From Cohnella zeiphila (GTDB taxonomy: Bacteria; Bacillota; Bacilli; Paenibacillales; Paenibacillaceae): a stretch of 64,000 bases of DNA. Made by a program: the position numbers and the translations under genes. The stretch spans positions 352,641-416,640 of the forward strand of contig NZ_JACJVO010000032.1 in assembly GCF_014212055.1 (NCBI RefSeq), written 5' to 3'. Below, one piece after another: positions 8,149 through 17,475 of this stretch (within the stretch, counting starts at the first letter, position 1; each line of letters begins with the position of its first letter). The notes beneath the pieces were generated by a model. The model had not been told where the DNA came from. It was given only the letters and a program-made list of their open reading frames with translations, and ran no database searches.

Positions 8149-9780
8149 ATGAGTAAAGCGAAGGTTAAGGTTTTGTTCTTCCTGTTCACCGCCATTGCTT
8201 TGGTTCTAAGCGCTTGTTCGGGCGGGAACGGCAATCAGGAAGCATCGCCATCCGGTGCGGCGTCTTCGGCGGCATCGTCGGCCGGAGCCCCGGATTCGGT
8301 CTCGGATTCGTCCGGCAAGCGTTTGGCGTTGAATTGGTTCTTGATGGCTCCGGCGAATGCCGTCCTTCCGGACGGCGAGACGGATTTCATCACAAGCACG
8401 ATCGAGAAGAAGTTCAACGTCGACCTGAATATTCAGTACTTGCCCGGCGGTACCGATTACGACAACAAGCTCAACCTCTTGATCGCATCGGGCGATACCC
8501 CCGATCTCTTCATTACGACCGGCACCGCCTCGCAGAAAATGATTATGGACGGCATCACCGCGGACATGACGCCTTACGTGACGCCGGAGAAGATGCCGAA
8601 TTATTTCAAATGGGTCAGCGAGACGGAGCTGCAGCGCTACGCGGTCGAAAATAAGTTCGAACGCGCGCCGGTCATCTTCCCGCGCAAGGTCTATCGCTCC
8701 TACTATATCCGCAAGGATTGGCTGGACAAGCTCGGCCTCCAAATGCCGACCAATTACGACGGGATGATGGACGCGATGCGGGCCTTTACGAAGAACGATC
8801 CGGACGGCAACGGGAAGAACGACACGTACGGCTTCGGCACGGTGGGCAGCGGTACGACGATCTCGCTGGATTTTCCGCAATGGATTCAGAACGGTCTGAT
8901 CGGATCGTTCATGATCAAGGACAACCAGTTCGTGGACGTCCAGACCGCTCCGGAAGTGCAGCAAGTGCTTCAGGGCGTCAAAGACACGATCAAGGAAGGA
9001 GTCGTCGATCCGGACTGGTTCCTGATGAAAGGCAACGAAGCCGTGGATAAGGCGGCCAGCGGCAAGCTCGGAATCGTGGTCGGGGGGACGAAGAACTTCG
9101 CCTTCGACAGCAATCCGACGAGCCTCCAGAATGCGTCGAAGGCGATCAATCCGCAGGCCGATTGGGAGCCGTTCCATCCGTTCGCCCAGACGGGCGCATG
9201 GACGGAGAATCTGCCGGATACCGCGTTCCTGCTCTCCCGGGATACGGCCGAGAAAGATCCGGAGAAGATCGAGCGGATCGTGCAGATTTTGAATTGGATC
9301 GCCAGCGAGGAAGGCTTCCTGTTGATCAATTACGGTCAGGAAGGCAAGCACTATACCCGTTCCGGCAGCACGATCACCGTCTCCCAAGCCAACGTGGATG
9401 CGCTGCAGAAGGATAACATCGAGAAAGGGAACTTTATGGGCGTCTACCAGCAATCTTTCTATACGGGAAGCCAGGAAGCCGACGTGCTGGGTCTGACCGT
9501 CGTCGACGAGAGCATGACGGACCGGGACCGCGCGATAGCCGATACGATCGCTTCCTACAAGCTGATCCCGTCCATCGGAACGAACGTCGCGCCGCCTACG
9601 GGCTTCAATCTCGCGGATTACCGGAAGAAGATGAGAGAATATCACGTGAAGATCGTATTCGACGAGCCGGATGCTTCCAACTGGCCGAAGTACCGCGATG
9701 ATCTGCTGAAGAATTACGGAGGCCAACAGATGATCGACACGTATACCGAACAGATTAAAGCGGCGGGGGTTATCAAGTAA
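8149..9780 (+). CDS. ABC transporter solute-binding lipoprotein (LipO type)
   Basis: This 543-residue extracytoplasmic binding protein is anchored by a lipobox LSAC with Cys23 after a hydrophobic signal. A Ser/Ala-rich linker follows and then a long family-1-like SBP domain, including an FTKNDPDGNGKNDTYGFG segment typical of Paenibacillus sugar-binding lipoproteins of more than 500 residues. The ATG at 8149 is chosen because GGGAGG lies about 10 bases before it; an upstream GTG has no site and would delay the signal peptide. It heads an operon with two permeases. No ATPase is present, which is normal for importers using a shared MsmX-type ATPase. Confidence 0.9.
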   Translation: MSKAKVKVLFFLFTAIALVLSACSGGNGNQEASPSGAASSAASSAGAPDSVSDSSGKRLALNWFLMAPANAVLPDGETDFITSTIEKKFNVDLNIQYLPGGTDYDNKLNLLIASGDTPDLFITTGTASQKMIMDGITADMTPYVTPEKMPNYFKWVSETELQRYAVENKFERAPVIFPRKVYRSYYIRKDWLDKLGLQMPTNYDGMMDAMRAFTKNDPDGNGKNDTYGFGTVGSGTTISLDFPQWIQNGLIGSFMIKDNQFVDVQTAPEVQQVLQGVKDTIKEGVVDPDWFLMKGNEAVDKAASGKLGIVVGGTKNFAFDSNPTSLQNASKAINPQADWEPFHPFAQTGAWTENLPDTAFLLSRDTAEKDPEKIERIVQILNWIASEEGFLLINYGQEGKHYTRSGSTITVSQANVDALQKDNIEKGNFMGVYQQSFYTGSQEADVLGLTVVDESMTDRDRAIADTIASYKLIPSIGTNVAPPTGFNLADYRKKMREYHVKIVFDEPDASNWPKYRDDLLKNYGGQQMIDTYTEQIKAAGVIK

Positions 9781-9800
9781 GACGTTGAAGGGAGGGGCAG

Positions 9801-10766
9801 ATGAAGATGAAAGACCAAGCAGTCTTAAGCAGCTCCCTGACGAAACCCGAGGCGCCGTCCCGTTCCAAGCTTGTCAAAGCCTTGCGCCGCTATCGGTGGT
9901 ATTACCTGATGATGCTTCCGGGCATTCTCTATTTCCTCATCTATCATTACGTTCCCATGGCCGGCATCATCATCGCGTTCAAGGACTACAATTTGCGGGA
10001 AGGCATCTTCGGCAGCGAGTGGGTGGGGTTCCGAAATTTCCAAACGATCTTCGGCACCCCCGATTTCTACGAACTGGTTCGCAATACGGTCGTCATCAGC
10101 TTTTACCGGATCGTCTTCGGCATGTTTCCCGACATCCTGCTGGCGCTGCTGCTGAACGAGATCCGCAAGAAATGGTTCAAGTCGGTCATTCAGACGGTCA
10201 CCTACGGGCCTTACTTCCTGTCGTGGCTTATCGTCTACGGGCTGACGACGGCGTTCCTCGCGCAGGACAGCGGAATCGTCAACCATTACATTCAGGAGCT
10301 GGGCGGCACGCCGATCAACTTCCTGGCGAACAGCGAATACTTTCGTTCCATCCTGATCGGGACGGACGTGTGGAAAAACACGGGGTACGGCGCGATCATT
10401 TATCTGGCCGCGCTGGCGACGATCAACCAGGAGCTGTACGAGGCCGCCGTCATGGACGGCGCGAACCGTTGGCGCCAGGTCTGGCACGTGACGCTGCCGG
10501 GCATTCGGGACGTATTCCTGCTGCTGCTCATTCTCCGCATCGGGCACATCATGGACGCCGGCTTCGAGCAAGTCTATATTTTCCTGAATTCCCGCGTATA
10601 CGGGGTCGGGGATATCATCGACACCTGGGTATTCCGGCGCGGCCTGGAAGAGCTGGAATTCAGCGTGGCGGTCGCCACCAACCTGTTCAAGTCGGTCATC
10701 GGGTTCATTCTGGTTATCGGGGCCAATCGCTTGTCCAAAAAATTCGGCGGCTCGGGAATCTGGTAG
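9801..10766 (+). CDS. ABC sugar transporter permease, LplB type
   Basis: This 321-residue inner-membrane permease follows the SBP by 20 bases with GGGAGGGG before its ATG. It has six predicted hydrophobic segments starting at about residue 35 (YYLMMLPGILYFLIYHY). The EAA loop that docks the ATPase reads EAAVMDGANRWRQVWHVTLP. The N-terminal sequence and layout match LplB/YtcN-type components of carbohydrate uptake-1 importers. It pairs with the permease at 10779. Confidence 0.92.
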   Translation: MKMKDQAVLSSSLTKPEAPSRSKLVKALRRYRWYYLMMLPGILYFLIYHYVPMAGIIIAFKDYNLREGIFGSEWVGFRNFQTIFGTPDFYELVRNTVVISFYRIVFGMFPDILLALLLNEIRKKWFKSVIQTVTYGPYFLSWLIVYGLTTAFLAQDSGIVNHYIQELGGTPINFLANSEYFRSILIGTDVWKNTGYGAIIYLAALATINQELYEAAVMDGANRWRQVWHVTLPGIRDVFLLLLILRIGHIMDAGFEQVYIFLNSRVYGVGDIIDTWVFRRGLEELEFSVAVATNLFKSVIGFILVIGANRLSKKFGGSGIW

Positions 10767-10778
10767 GGAGGCGAAGCG

Positions 10779-11669
10779 ATGACGAGCGTTGTATCCAAGA
10801 GCGGATGGGATCGCGTCGCGGATGTTATCATTTACGGAATACTGGCTCTGTTCGGGCTGCTGACGCTTTTCCCGGTGTACTATGTCTTTGTCGTATCGGT
10901 GACGCCGTACTCGGAGGTGCTGCGCCACGGCGGCTTCGTCATCTACCCGACGCAGGTGACGTTCGAGGCGTTCAAAGCCGTCTTCTCCAGCCATACGGTT
11001 CCCCAGGCGCTGAAGATCACCATTCAGGTGACGTTGATCGGCACCCTGCTGAATTTGACGGTGACGACCTTGCTCGCTTATCCGCTGTCCAAGCGGTTTA
11101 TTCCGGGGCGCAACGTCGTTCTGCTCGGCGTCGTCTTTACGATGCTGTTCTCGGGAGGGCTTATTCCTCTCTATCTGGTCGTACGCGGGACCGGGCTCAT
11201 CAATACGATCTGGTCTTTGATCGTTCCTGGCCTGGTGTCCTCGTTCAATATGCTGATTATGAAAACCTATTTCGAAAACATGCCTCACGAGATCGAAGAA
11301 GCGGCCAAGGTGGACGGCTGCGGCGACGTATCGACGCTTTTTCGGATCGTGCTTCCGCTGTCGACGCCCATGCTGGCCACTTTGGGACTGTTCTACGGGG
11401 TCGGGCATTGGAACGCCTATTTCGCGGGAATTATGTACTTGAACGATAAGTCGCTGTATCCGATTCAAGTGGTGCTGCGCAATATGATTCAGACGCCCAA
11501 CGTCAGCCAGGAGCTGTCCATCTCCAATCCGCTGCTGCTGCAGACGCTGCCTCCGGAGACGATCAAGATGGCGACCGTCGTCGTGGCGATCATTCCGGTC
11601 CTGATCATCTACCCGTTTCTCCAGCGCTATTTTATTAAAGGCATGCTCATTGGAGCGATTAAAGGGTAA
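10779..11669 (+). CDS. ABC sugar transporter permease, YtcP/LplC type
   Basis: This 296-residue second permease starts 12 bases after its partner. It has the MalG-like layout with the EAA loop EEAAKVDGCGDVSTLFRIVL and a C-terminal FLQRYFIKGMLIGAIKG, the standard ending of this family. A strong hairpin terminator follows at 11682-11724, ending the three-gene transport operon just before the convergent gntR gene. Confidence 0.92.
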   Translation: MTSVVSKSGWDRVADVIIYGILALFGLLTLFPVYYVFVVSVTPYSEVLRHGGFVIYPTQVTFEAFKAVFSSHTVPQALKITIQVTLIGTLLNLTVTTLLAYPLSKRFIPGRNVVLLGVVFTMLFSGGLIPLYLVVRGTGLINTIWSLIVPGLVSSFNMLIMKTYFENMPHEIEEAAKVDGCGDVSTLFRIVLPLSTPMLATLGLFYGVGHWNAYFAGIMYLNDKSLYPIQVVLRNMIQTPNVSQELSISNPLLLQTLPPETIKMATVVVAIIPVLIIYPFLQRYFIKGMLIGAIKG

Positions 11670-11681
11670 GGACGATCGCGC

Positions 11682-11724
11682 AAGAGGGGCTGTCCCGGAT
11701 ACCGGCAGGACAGCCCCTCTTTTC
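11682..11724 (+). terminator. Rho-independent terminator of the transport operon
   Basis: A 14-bp perfect stem (11682-11695 with 11708-11721) and a TTTT run. The A-rich left arm means it could also serve the convergent gntR transcript. Confidence 0.85.
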
Positions 11725-11735
11725 TGCATGCCGCC

Positions 11736-13118
11736 TTAGTCTGCTTGTCCGCTCAGGATCCGCTGCATATGCCGGGCGATCTCGTCGGCCGAATACAGTC
11801 CGGCCCAGTACAGGAACATCTCCGCTTCCATCTCGTCGAACAGGTTCACGTCGCGAAACAGCTCGTGCGAAAAATAACTGTTGGCGATGACGTCCCGATG
11901 AATATGAAGCGACTTCAAGAGGGCCGGGCTTCGGATGGCTTCGTTAACGGAAGGAAGCACGGAGATAAACTCGGTGTTCCGGCTGATCTTCTCCTGAACC
12001 GCCGGTTGAATCGCCTTTTGAACGAATTGGCGGGCGAGCTCCGGCTCGCTGCTGTCCCGAGGAATCATGAAGGAGTTCGCGATGAGCATCGTATCCTTGC
12101 GGTCGCCGAACGGCAGCGGCGCGACCTTCGGCGCGAACCGCATCTCCTGGTTGGCCCAGCCGGCAATCTCGATGGAGGTGGTCAGAACCATGGCCGCCTT
12201 CCCGCGAATGAACGCTTCGGAGTTCAGGACGTCGCGCGGCGACAGCAAAGCGACCCGATGGATATACAGCAGCTCGTGCAGGAATCGGAACGTTCCGGTC
12301 AGCAGGCCGAGGTCCGGAGCTTTGAAGTTGATGCCGTTCTGCAGGGCGATGACCGGCCAGCGGCTCAGCGAGATGGGCAAGGAAAGGCCGTAGATGTCCG
12401 GAATTCCGTCCCCGTTCGTGTCCATCGTCAGCCGTTTGGCCGTTCTCAGAAAATCTTCTTTGGTCCAGGACTCGGTCGGCTCCGGCACGCCGTACTGCCG
12501 GAACAGCTCGGGATTATACGCCAGAAACACCGTGGAGAAGGTAACGGGCATCGCCTTTAATCGCCCTTCCGGACTGAAGGCGTTCAGCAGCCGCGGATAA
12601 AGGGGGGCGAAATCTTCGCCCGACGGGACTTCCATATCCGCGAATTGCTGAAAGTCCTCGATAAGAGCATAGGGACGATCGTAAATATAGAGAAGGTCCG
12701 GCTGCAGTCCCAATTCCTTGCTCGTGTCTACCGAATCCCAATAATCGGAGGCGGCGAGAGGCAGGAATTTGACTTCCACATTCGGATTCTCTTTTTGAAA
12801 TTCTTCGACGATGATCGGCATGCCGATATCGTGAAAATGGGAAGGCGAGATGGCGAAAATGCGCAGCACCTTGTTCTGGGTCGGATTCGGGACCACGTCG
12901 TTCGATACGATGGTGCCCTGCCCGACCTTTTTGACGATGAGCCCTTCCTGGAGAAGCTGCTCCAACGATTTGCGGACCGAGGTTCTGCTCATGCCGTAAT
13001 ATTTGCAGAGCTCGTTCTCGGACATCAGGAACTCGCCGGGCTTGATAAACCCGGATAAAATCTGTTCTCGTAAAATATTAGCCAATTTCAAGTATCGAAA
13101 CTCGTTCTCTCGTCTCAT
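11736..13118 (-). CDS. GntR-family regulator fused to a solute-binding-protein sensor domain
   Basis: The 460-residue protein has a GntR winged helix-turn-helix at about residues 8-72 (ANILREQILSGFIKPGEFLM, then MSENELCKYYGMSRTSVRKS). Residues 80-455 resemble an ABC extracellular solute-binding protein: PTESWTKEDFLRTAKRL, DTNGDGIPDIYGLSLP and INFKAPDL occur in the order seen in family-1 SBPs. There is no signal peptide, so the sensor is cytoplasmic. The ATG at 13118 has AGGAGAGG before it; one at 13151 has none. An operator-like copy (13182-13200) lies upstream, implying autoregulation, and matching sites precede four neighbouring operons. The ligand is presumably the imported sugar or a derivative (inference). 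Confidence 0.88.
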   Translation of the reverse strand: MRRENEFRYLKLANILREQILSGFIKPGEFLMSENELCKYYGMSRTSVRKSLEQLLQEGLIVKKVGQGTIVSNDVVPNPTQNKVLRIFAISPSHFHDIGMPIIVEEFQKENPNVEVKFLPLAASDYWDSVDTSKELGLQPDLLYIYDRPYALIEDFQQFADMEVPSGEDFAPLYPRLLNAFSPEGRLKAMPVTFSTVFLAYNPELFRQYGVPEPTESWTKEDFLRTAKRLTMDTNGDGIPDIYGLSLPISLSRWPVIALQNGINFKAPDLGLLTGTFRFLHELLYIHRVALLSPRDVLNSEAFIRGKAAMVLTTSIEIAGWANQEMRFAPKVAPLPFGDRKDTMLIANSFMIPRDSSEPELARQFVQKAIQPAVQEKISRNTEFISVLPSVNEAIRSPALLKSLHIHRDVIANSYFSHELFRDVNLFDEMEAEMFLYWAGLYSADEIARHMQRILSGQAD

Positions 13119-13181
13119 GACGCCTCTCCTATTCCCTAAACTTGCATTCAATTAGTTGTATTGTAAAGCATCGAAAAATAC

Positions 13182-13200
13182 AATACAAGTGAAATACAGG
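13182..13200. promoter_or_regulatory. Degenerate GntR-type operator upstream of gntR
   Basis: AATACAAGTGAAATACAGG has the same length and outer half-sites as AATACAAGTATGATACATA at site 2, but differs in the centre. Placed about 65-80 bases before the gntR start, it is a candidate for autoregulation. Confidence 0.45.
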
Positions 13201-13261
13201 CGAGGCACAAGACAGGTACAGGAGGATGAAAATTTATGTGGCGTTTTATAGCATGCAAAGA

Positions 13262-13290
13262 TATAATACAGGTATGATACAAATACCTTA
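13262..13290 (+). promoter_or_regulatory. Promoter -10 plus GntR-type operator, site 3
   Basis: TATAAT (13262-13267) is followed directly by ACAGGTATGATACAAATA with GTATGATAC at 13272-13280, the same geometry as sites 1 and 2. No good -35 is visible, so an activator may be needed. It precedes the operon starting at 13307. Confidence 0.7.
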
Positions 13291-13306
13291 ATGGGAGGAT
13301 GAGCTG

Positions 13307-14521
13307 GTGGATACATTGGCGATCGACGGAGGAACCCCGGTGCGCACGAAGCCGTTTCCGCAGTGGCCGATCTACGGAGAGCTCGAAGAACGAGGCTTGC
13401 TGGAGGTGCTTCATTCCGGAAAATGGGGCGGAACCGGGCGCGTCAAGCTGCAGGAGCTCGAGGAGCGGTTTGCCGCTTATCACGGAGCGGCTTACGGGAT
13501 CACGGTCGCGAACGGAACCATCGGGATTACGGCCGCGCTGATGGCGGCGGGAGTCGGCCCCGGCGACGAGGTGATTATGCCGCCGTACACGTTTATCGCA
13601 ACCGCAACCTCCGCGCTTTTGTTCGGCGCCGTCCCCGTATTCGCGGATGTGGAGCCGGATACGCTGCTGCTCGATCCCGAGAAGGTCGAGCCGCTGATTA
13701 CGTCCAAGACGAAGGCGATTATTACGGTACATATCGCCGGCGCTCCGTCCGACATGACAAGGCTGAAGGAAATCGCGGCGCGGCGCGGGCTCCGTCTGAT
13801 CGAGGACTCGGCGCAAGCCGTCGGCGCGCGGTGGGAAGGGCAGGGAGTCGGGGCGATCGGCGACCTGGGGACGTTCAGCTTCCAGTCCAGCAAGAACCTC
13901 AATGCGGGCGAGGGCGGCATGATTCTCACGAACGACCGAGAGTTGGCCGACCGGGTCTGGTCGTTCTCCAATGTCGGCCGCGTACGCGAAGGAGGCTGGT
14001 ATCAGCATGAACGGATCGGCTGGAATTTGCGCATGACCGAATTCCAGGCGGCCGTCCTGCTCGGACAGATGACCCGGCTGGATGAGCAGATGGAGAAGCG
14101 GGAGCGCAACGGCAAGCTGCTCACGAAGCTGCTCGGCGAGATCGAAGGGATTCGGACGCTGCGCCGGGATCCGCGGATCACCAGGCACGCTTATCACTTG
14201 TACATGTTTAAGCTGGCGCCCGAAGTGGCGGACGCCGTCGCCAAATCCGAAGTGATTCGCCGCATTCAAGCGGAAGGCATTCCGGTATCCGCCGGATACG
14301 TATCTCTCAACCGCAATGAGGCGGTGCTCCGCGAGATCGAGAGCTTGACGGGAGAGCGCCGCGTGAACGATTGCCCCGTCAGCGAGCGGGCGTGCGAGAA
14401 GGAGACGCTCTGGCTCCATCAGAACGTCTTGCTGGGCGACGAAGAGGATATGCACGATATCGCCAGGGCGGTCCAAAAGGTGCTGGCGGCTTGTGGCTCC
14501 AAGGATTCCGTGCGGCCATGA
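13307..14521 (+). CDS. DegT/DnrJ/EryC1/StrS family PLP aminotransferase (copy 2)
   Basis: This 404-residue PLP enzyme starts at GTG with GGGAGG 8 bases upstream. Lys196 in SFQSSKNLNAGEGG is the Schiff-base lysine. VGPGDEVIMPPYTFIATATS and LIEDSAQAVGARW are canonical for the family (keto-sugar or cyclitol aminotransferases such as StrS and ArnB). It is more canonical than copy 1 at 6609. It heads an operon with two oxidoreductases and an AraC regulator, and its stop overlaps the next start (ATGA). Together the aminotransferase and oxidoreductases could interconvert hydroxyl, keto and amino groups on one ring. Confidence 0.92.
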   Translation: MDTLAIDGGTPVRTKPFPQWPIYGELEERGLLEVLHSGKWGGTGRVKLQELEERFAAYHGAAYGITVANGTIGITAALMAAGVGPGDEVIMPPYTFIATATSALLFGAVPVFADVEPDTLLLDPEKVEPLITSKTKAIITVHIAGAPSDMTRLKEIAARRGLRLIEDSAQAVGARWEGQGVGAIGDLGTFSFQSSKNLNAGEGGMILTNDRELADRVWSFSNVGRVREGGWYQHERIGWNLRMTEFQAAVLLGQMTRLDEQMEKRERNGKLLTKLLGEIEGIRTLRRDPRITRHAYHLYMFKLAPEVADAVAKSEVIRRIQAEGIPVSAGYVSLNRNEAVLREIESLTGERRVNDCPVSERACEKETLWLHQNVLLGDEEDMHDIARAVQKVLAACGSKDSVRP

Positions 14522-15555
14522 AGCGGGAATGGACGTTGGGGCTGATCGGCTGCGGAGCGATCGCGGATTTTCACTTGATGGCGATTCGCGAGCTTCCCGG
14601 CGCGCGTCTGGCGATGGTGTCGGATCGGAAGCCGGCGAGGGCGGCGGAGATCGGAATCCGGGAAGCCTGCGGCTGGACGACGGATTACCGGGAGCTGCTG
14701 GCGCGCCCGGAGATCGATATCGTCTGCGTAACGACCGCCAGCGGCAGTCATGCGCAGATCGGCATGGAGGTGCTGGAGGCGGGCAAGCATCTTGCGGTCG
14801 AGAAGCCGATGGCCATGACGGCCGACGATGCGGACCGCATGAACCGGCTGGCGGCCGAGCGAGGACTGACGATTGCCGTCATCTCCCAGCGGAGATTCGA
14901 GCCGCAGCACCGGATCGCGCATCGTCTCGTTGCCGAAGGAAGCCTCGGGAAGCTGCTTCTGATCGAAGCGGGGTGCCCGTTCTATCGGCTTCAGTCCTAT
15001 TACGACTCGGCCGGCTGGCGGGGAACGGTCGCTCACGACGGAGGGGCGATCCTGAACCAGGGCATTCATACCCTGGACCTGATGCTTTGGTTCGGAGGCG
15101 GCGTGCGCACGGTATACGCGAAAACCGCAACGCGAACCCATCGGATGGAAGCGGAGGATATCGGGACGGCGCTCATGGAGTTTGAGAACGGAGCCTTCGG
15201 AACCTTCACCGCTTCCACCAGCCTGCAGCCGGGCTTCGATCCGTATCTCCGCCTCTATGGAGAGAACGGTACGATCAAGCTGGAGGGAACCCGGATCGTC
15301 CATTGGACCGTGCCCGGCGTGCCCGAACCGGACTTGGAGACAGACGAGGGAAGCGGCGGCGGCGTCTCCCATCCGCTGTCGATCTCGAACAAGTATCACC
15401 GCGAACAGCTCGCCGATCTGCTCGCTTCGCTCTCCGAGGGGCGCAAGCCGTTCGTGACGGGACAAGACGGCTGGCAGGCGGTACGGGTCGTTCAGGCGAT
15501 GTACCGGTCCGCGCGGGAAGGCGGAGAGATTCGATTCAATGACGGAATGAAGTGA
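14518..15555 (+). CDS. Gfo/Idh/MocA family oxidoreductase
   Basis: This 345-residue NAD(P)-dependent dehydrogenase has a canonical Rossmann motif (GLIGCGAIADFH), VEKPMA with the family Lys, and GIHTLDLMLWFGG carrying the conserved His of the C-terminal domain. The ATG overlaps the preceding stop codon by 4 bases, so translation is coupled to the aminotransferase. Of the three Gfo/Idh/MocA proteins in this locus it is the only one with a standard dinucleotide loop, so it is the best candidate for a working dehydrogenase that makes or uses the keto substrate of the aminotransferase. Confidence 0.9.
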   Translation: MKREWTLGLIGCGAIADFHLMAIRELPGARLAMVSDRKPARAAEIGIREACGWTTDYRELLARPEIDIVCVTTASGSHAQIGMEVLEAGKHLAVEKPMAMTADDADRMNRLAAERGLTIAVISQRRFEPQHRIAHRLVAEGSLGKLLLIEAGCPFYRLQSYYDSAGWRGTVAHDGGAILNQGIHTLDLMLWFGGGVRTVYAKTATRTHRMEAEDIGTALMEFENGAFGTFTASTSLQPGFDPYLRLYGENGTIKLEGTRIVHWTVPGVPEPDLETDEGSGGGVSHPLSISNKYHREQLADLLASLSEGRKPFVTGQDGWQAVRVVQAMYRSAREGGEIRFNDGMK

Positions 15556-15575
15556 CGCGAGAGCGAGGGGAGCAC

Positions 15576-16568
15576 ATGAAATTTGCCATCGTCGGCTGCC
15601 AGCATGCCCACATCGGTCTTTTTCTGAAGGAGATGCTGGAGCTGGGCCATGAATGCGCCGGCATTTGCGAAGCGGAGAACGAGGAGCTCGCCGCGGAGAT
15701 GTCGCGAATCTATCAAGTGCCGGTCTTCTCAGGGCCGGATTCGTTCCTTGACGCTTCCATCGAAGTGATCGGGTGCGCGGATGTCAACAGCCGGAAGATC
15801 GACGTCATCGAGTGGTGCGAGCGCCATGGCAAGCACGTGATGGTCGACAAACCGGCGGTGACGAACGAGGAGGATTTGCAGCGGCTGCGCAGGGTGGCGG
15901 AACGCGGGCGCATCCGGATCGGCATGATGCTGACGGAGCGGTTCCGTCCTTCCGTCATCGCGTTGAAGCGAATGATCGACGAGGGAGAGCTTGGCCGCAT
16001 CGTTCATTTGCACATGCGAAAACCTCATCTGCTCAACCCTCGGAAGCGGCCCGCCTGGCATTTCGACAAAGAACGCAACGGCGGCCTCGTCATCGATCTG
16101 CTTGTTCATGACCTGGATCTGCTGCGGTGGCTGACGGGCAGCGAGCTGCGCGCTTCCTCCGGCATCATGACGAAGAGCATTCTTCCCGAGCACCCGCATT
16201 TTTACGATTCGGCCGCGGTTCAGGCGTTGACGGAGAACGGGACGACGGCGCAGCTTTATGCGGACTGGCACACGCCCGCGAAGAGCTGGACCTGGGGCGA
16301 CTGCCGCCTGTTCGCGACCGGAACCCGCGGCTCGGCCGAAATCCGCCTCGAAGGCGACCCTCTGGTCGCCCGGGAAGAGATTCTGATCGCGGTGACCGAT
16401 GCGAGGGAACCGGCGCGAATCGCTCTGCCGGATCCGGGAGCCACGCTGTCGGAAGACTTTCTGCGCCGAATCGCCGGCGAACCCGGCTGCATGGACGAAA
16501 GCGATATTCTGGCCGCCTCGGAGGCGGCGATCCGGACCGATCGGAACACGCAGACGATCGGCAGGTAA
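15576..16568 (+). CDS. Gfo/Idh/MocA family oxidoreductase with atypical nucleotide loop
   Basis: The 330-residue protein starts at the ATG after GAGGGGAG. It has MVDKPAV (the E/D-K-P motif) and LVHDLDLLRWLTG in the C-terminal domain, as in the family. The N-terminal loop reads AIVGCQHAHIGLF, with Gln-His-Ala-His where GxGxxG is expected. It is third in the 13307-17464 operon. Members with this His-rich loop are annotated as oxidoreductases without known substrate, so cofactor use is not certain. Confidence 0.82.
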   Translation: MKFAIVGCQHAHIGLFLKEMLELGHECAGICEAENEELAAEMSRIYQVPVFSGPDSFLDASIEVIGCADVNSRKIDVIEWCERHGKHVMVDKPAVTNEEDLQRLRRVAERGRIRIGMMLTERFRPSVIALKRMIDEGELGRIVHLHMRKPHLLNPRKRPAWHFDKERNGGLVIDLLVHDLDLLRWLTGSELRASSGIMTKSILPEHPHFYDSAAVQALTENGTTAQLYADWHTPAKSWTWGDCRLFATGTRGSAEIRLEGDPLVAREEILIAVTDAREPARIALPDPGATLSEDFLRRIAGEPGCMDESDILAASEAAIRTDRNTQTIGR

Positions 16569-16591
16569 AGGCTCGGGCGGAGGAGATGTCC

Positions 16592-17464
16592 ATGTATCCC
16601 GATTACCAGGATGCGCTCGCCGAAGCGGAGTTAAGCGAGAATCAGCTTCCCGTTGCTATGCTGTATAACGTTCTCATCCAGAACGCGAGACTCCATCATC
16701 ACGATTGCGTGGAATTTACCGTCGTGGTTCAAGGAACCGGAGCGGGATGGATCGACGGCAAGCGGCACGCGATGCGGCCGGGAACGGCCGTCTTTCTGCG
16801 GCCGCATCACCTCCATGCCATTCAGAGCAATCCCGGCGACCCTCTTCACCTTTATACCTGTCTGTTCGACGAACAGATCCTGTTCGATTCGGCCTATGAC
16901 GGGTCTTTGAGAGAGGTTCTGCTGCAGGCCGGGGATGCGGTTCCGTCGTGTTTTCACCTTCCCAAGCTTCAAAGCGGTCAGATCGTTCAATTGTTACGGG
17001 AGATGATGAACGAATACCGGCGGGACGAGTACGGCAAGGACATCGTCCTTCGCAGCAAGCTGATCGAGGCGCTGGCCCGGACCGTCCGGCATTATATGAG
17101 CAGCCATGACGGCCGCCCGGCGGAGGCGGCCGCGTTCCGGCGGCCGACGTACCGAACGATCTGGGAGGTCGTGCGGTTTATTCACCTGCATTTCGCCGAG
17201 CCTCTGTCGCTCAAGGAGCTTGCCGGCCTGGCCGGCCGGAGCGAGGCCTATGTCAGCCGCGAATTCAAGAAGGCGACCGGCATGAATTTCGTCGATTACG
17301 TGCACAAGCTGAGAGTCGGCCGGGCGGCCGCCCTGCTCTCCGCGACGGACATGAGCATTACCGAGATCGCTTCCGAAGTCGGATACGATTATTTCCGCAC
17401 GTTCTCCCGGGCTTTTAAAGCGTTGAAGGGCATGCCGCCCTCGGAATACCGCAAAAGCGTCTAG
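16592..17464 (+). CDS. AraC family transcriptional regulator
   Basis: The 290-residue protein has an N-terminal cupin-type effector domain (HHHDCVEFTVVVQGTGAGWI, PGTAVFLRPHHLHAI) and a C-terminal double HTH (LAGLAGRSEAYVSREFKKAT, then ITEIASEVGYDYFRTFSRAF). AGGAG lies 6 bases before the ATG at 16592; an ATG at 16586 is too close to it. Its place at the end of the aminotransferase/oxidoreductase operon suggests it responds to an intermediate and controls neighbours, possibly the divergent pair at 18753/18942 (inference). Confidence 0.9.
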   Translation: MYPDYQDALAEAELSENQLPVAMLYNVLIQNARLHHHDCVEFTVVVQGTGAGWIDGKRHAMRPGTAVFLRPHHLHAIQSNPGDPLHLYTCLFDEQILFDSAYDGSLREVLLQAGDAVPSCFHLPKLQSGQIVQLLREMMNEYRRDEYGKDIVLRSKLIEALARTVRHYMSSHDGRPAEAAAFRRPTYRTIWEVVRFIHLHFAEPLSLKELAGLAGRSEAYVSREFKKATGMNFVDYVHKLRVGRAAALLSATDMSITEIASEVGYDYFRTFSRAFKALKGMPPSEYRKSV

Positions 17465-17475
17465 CGCCGCCCGGC

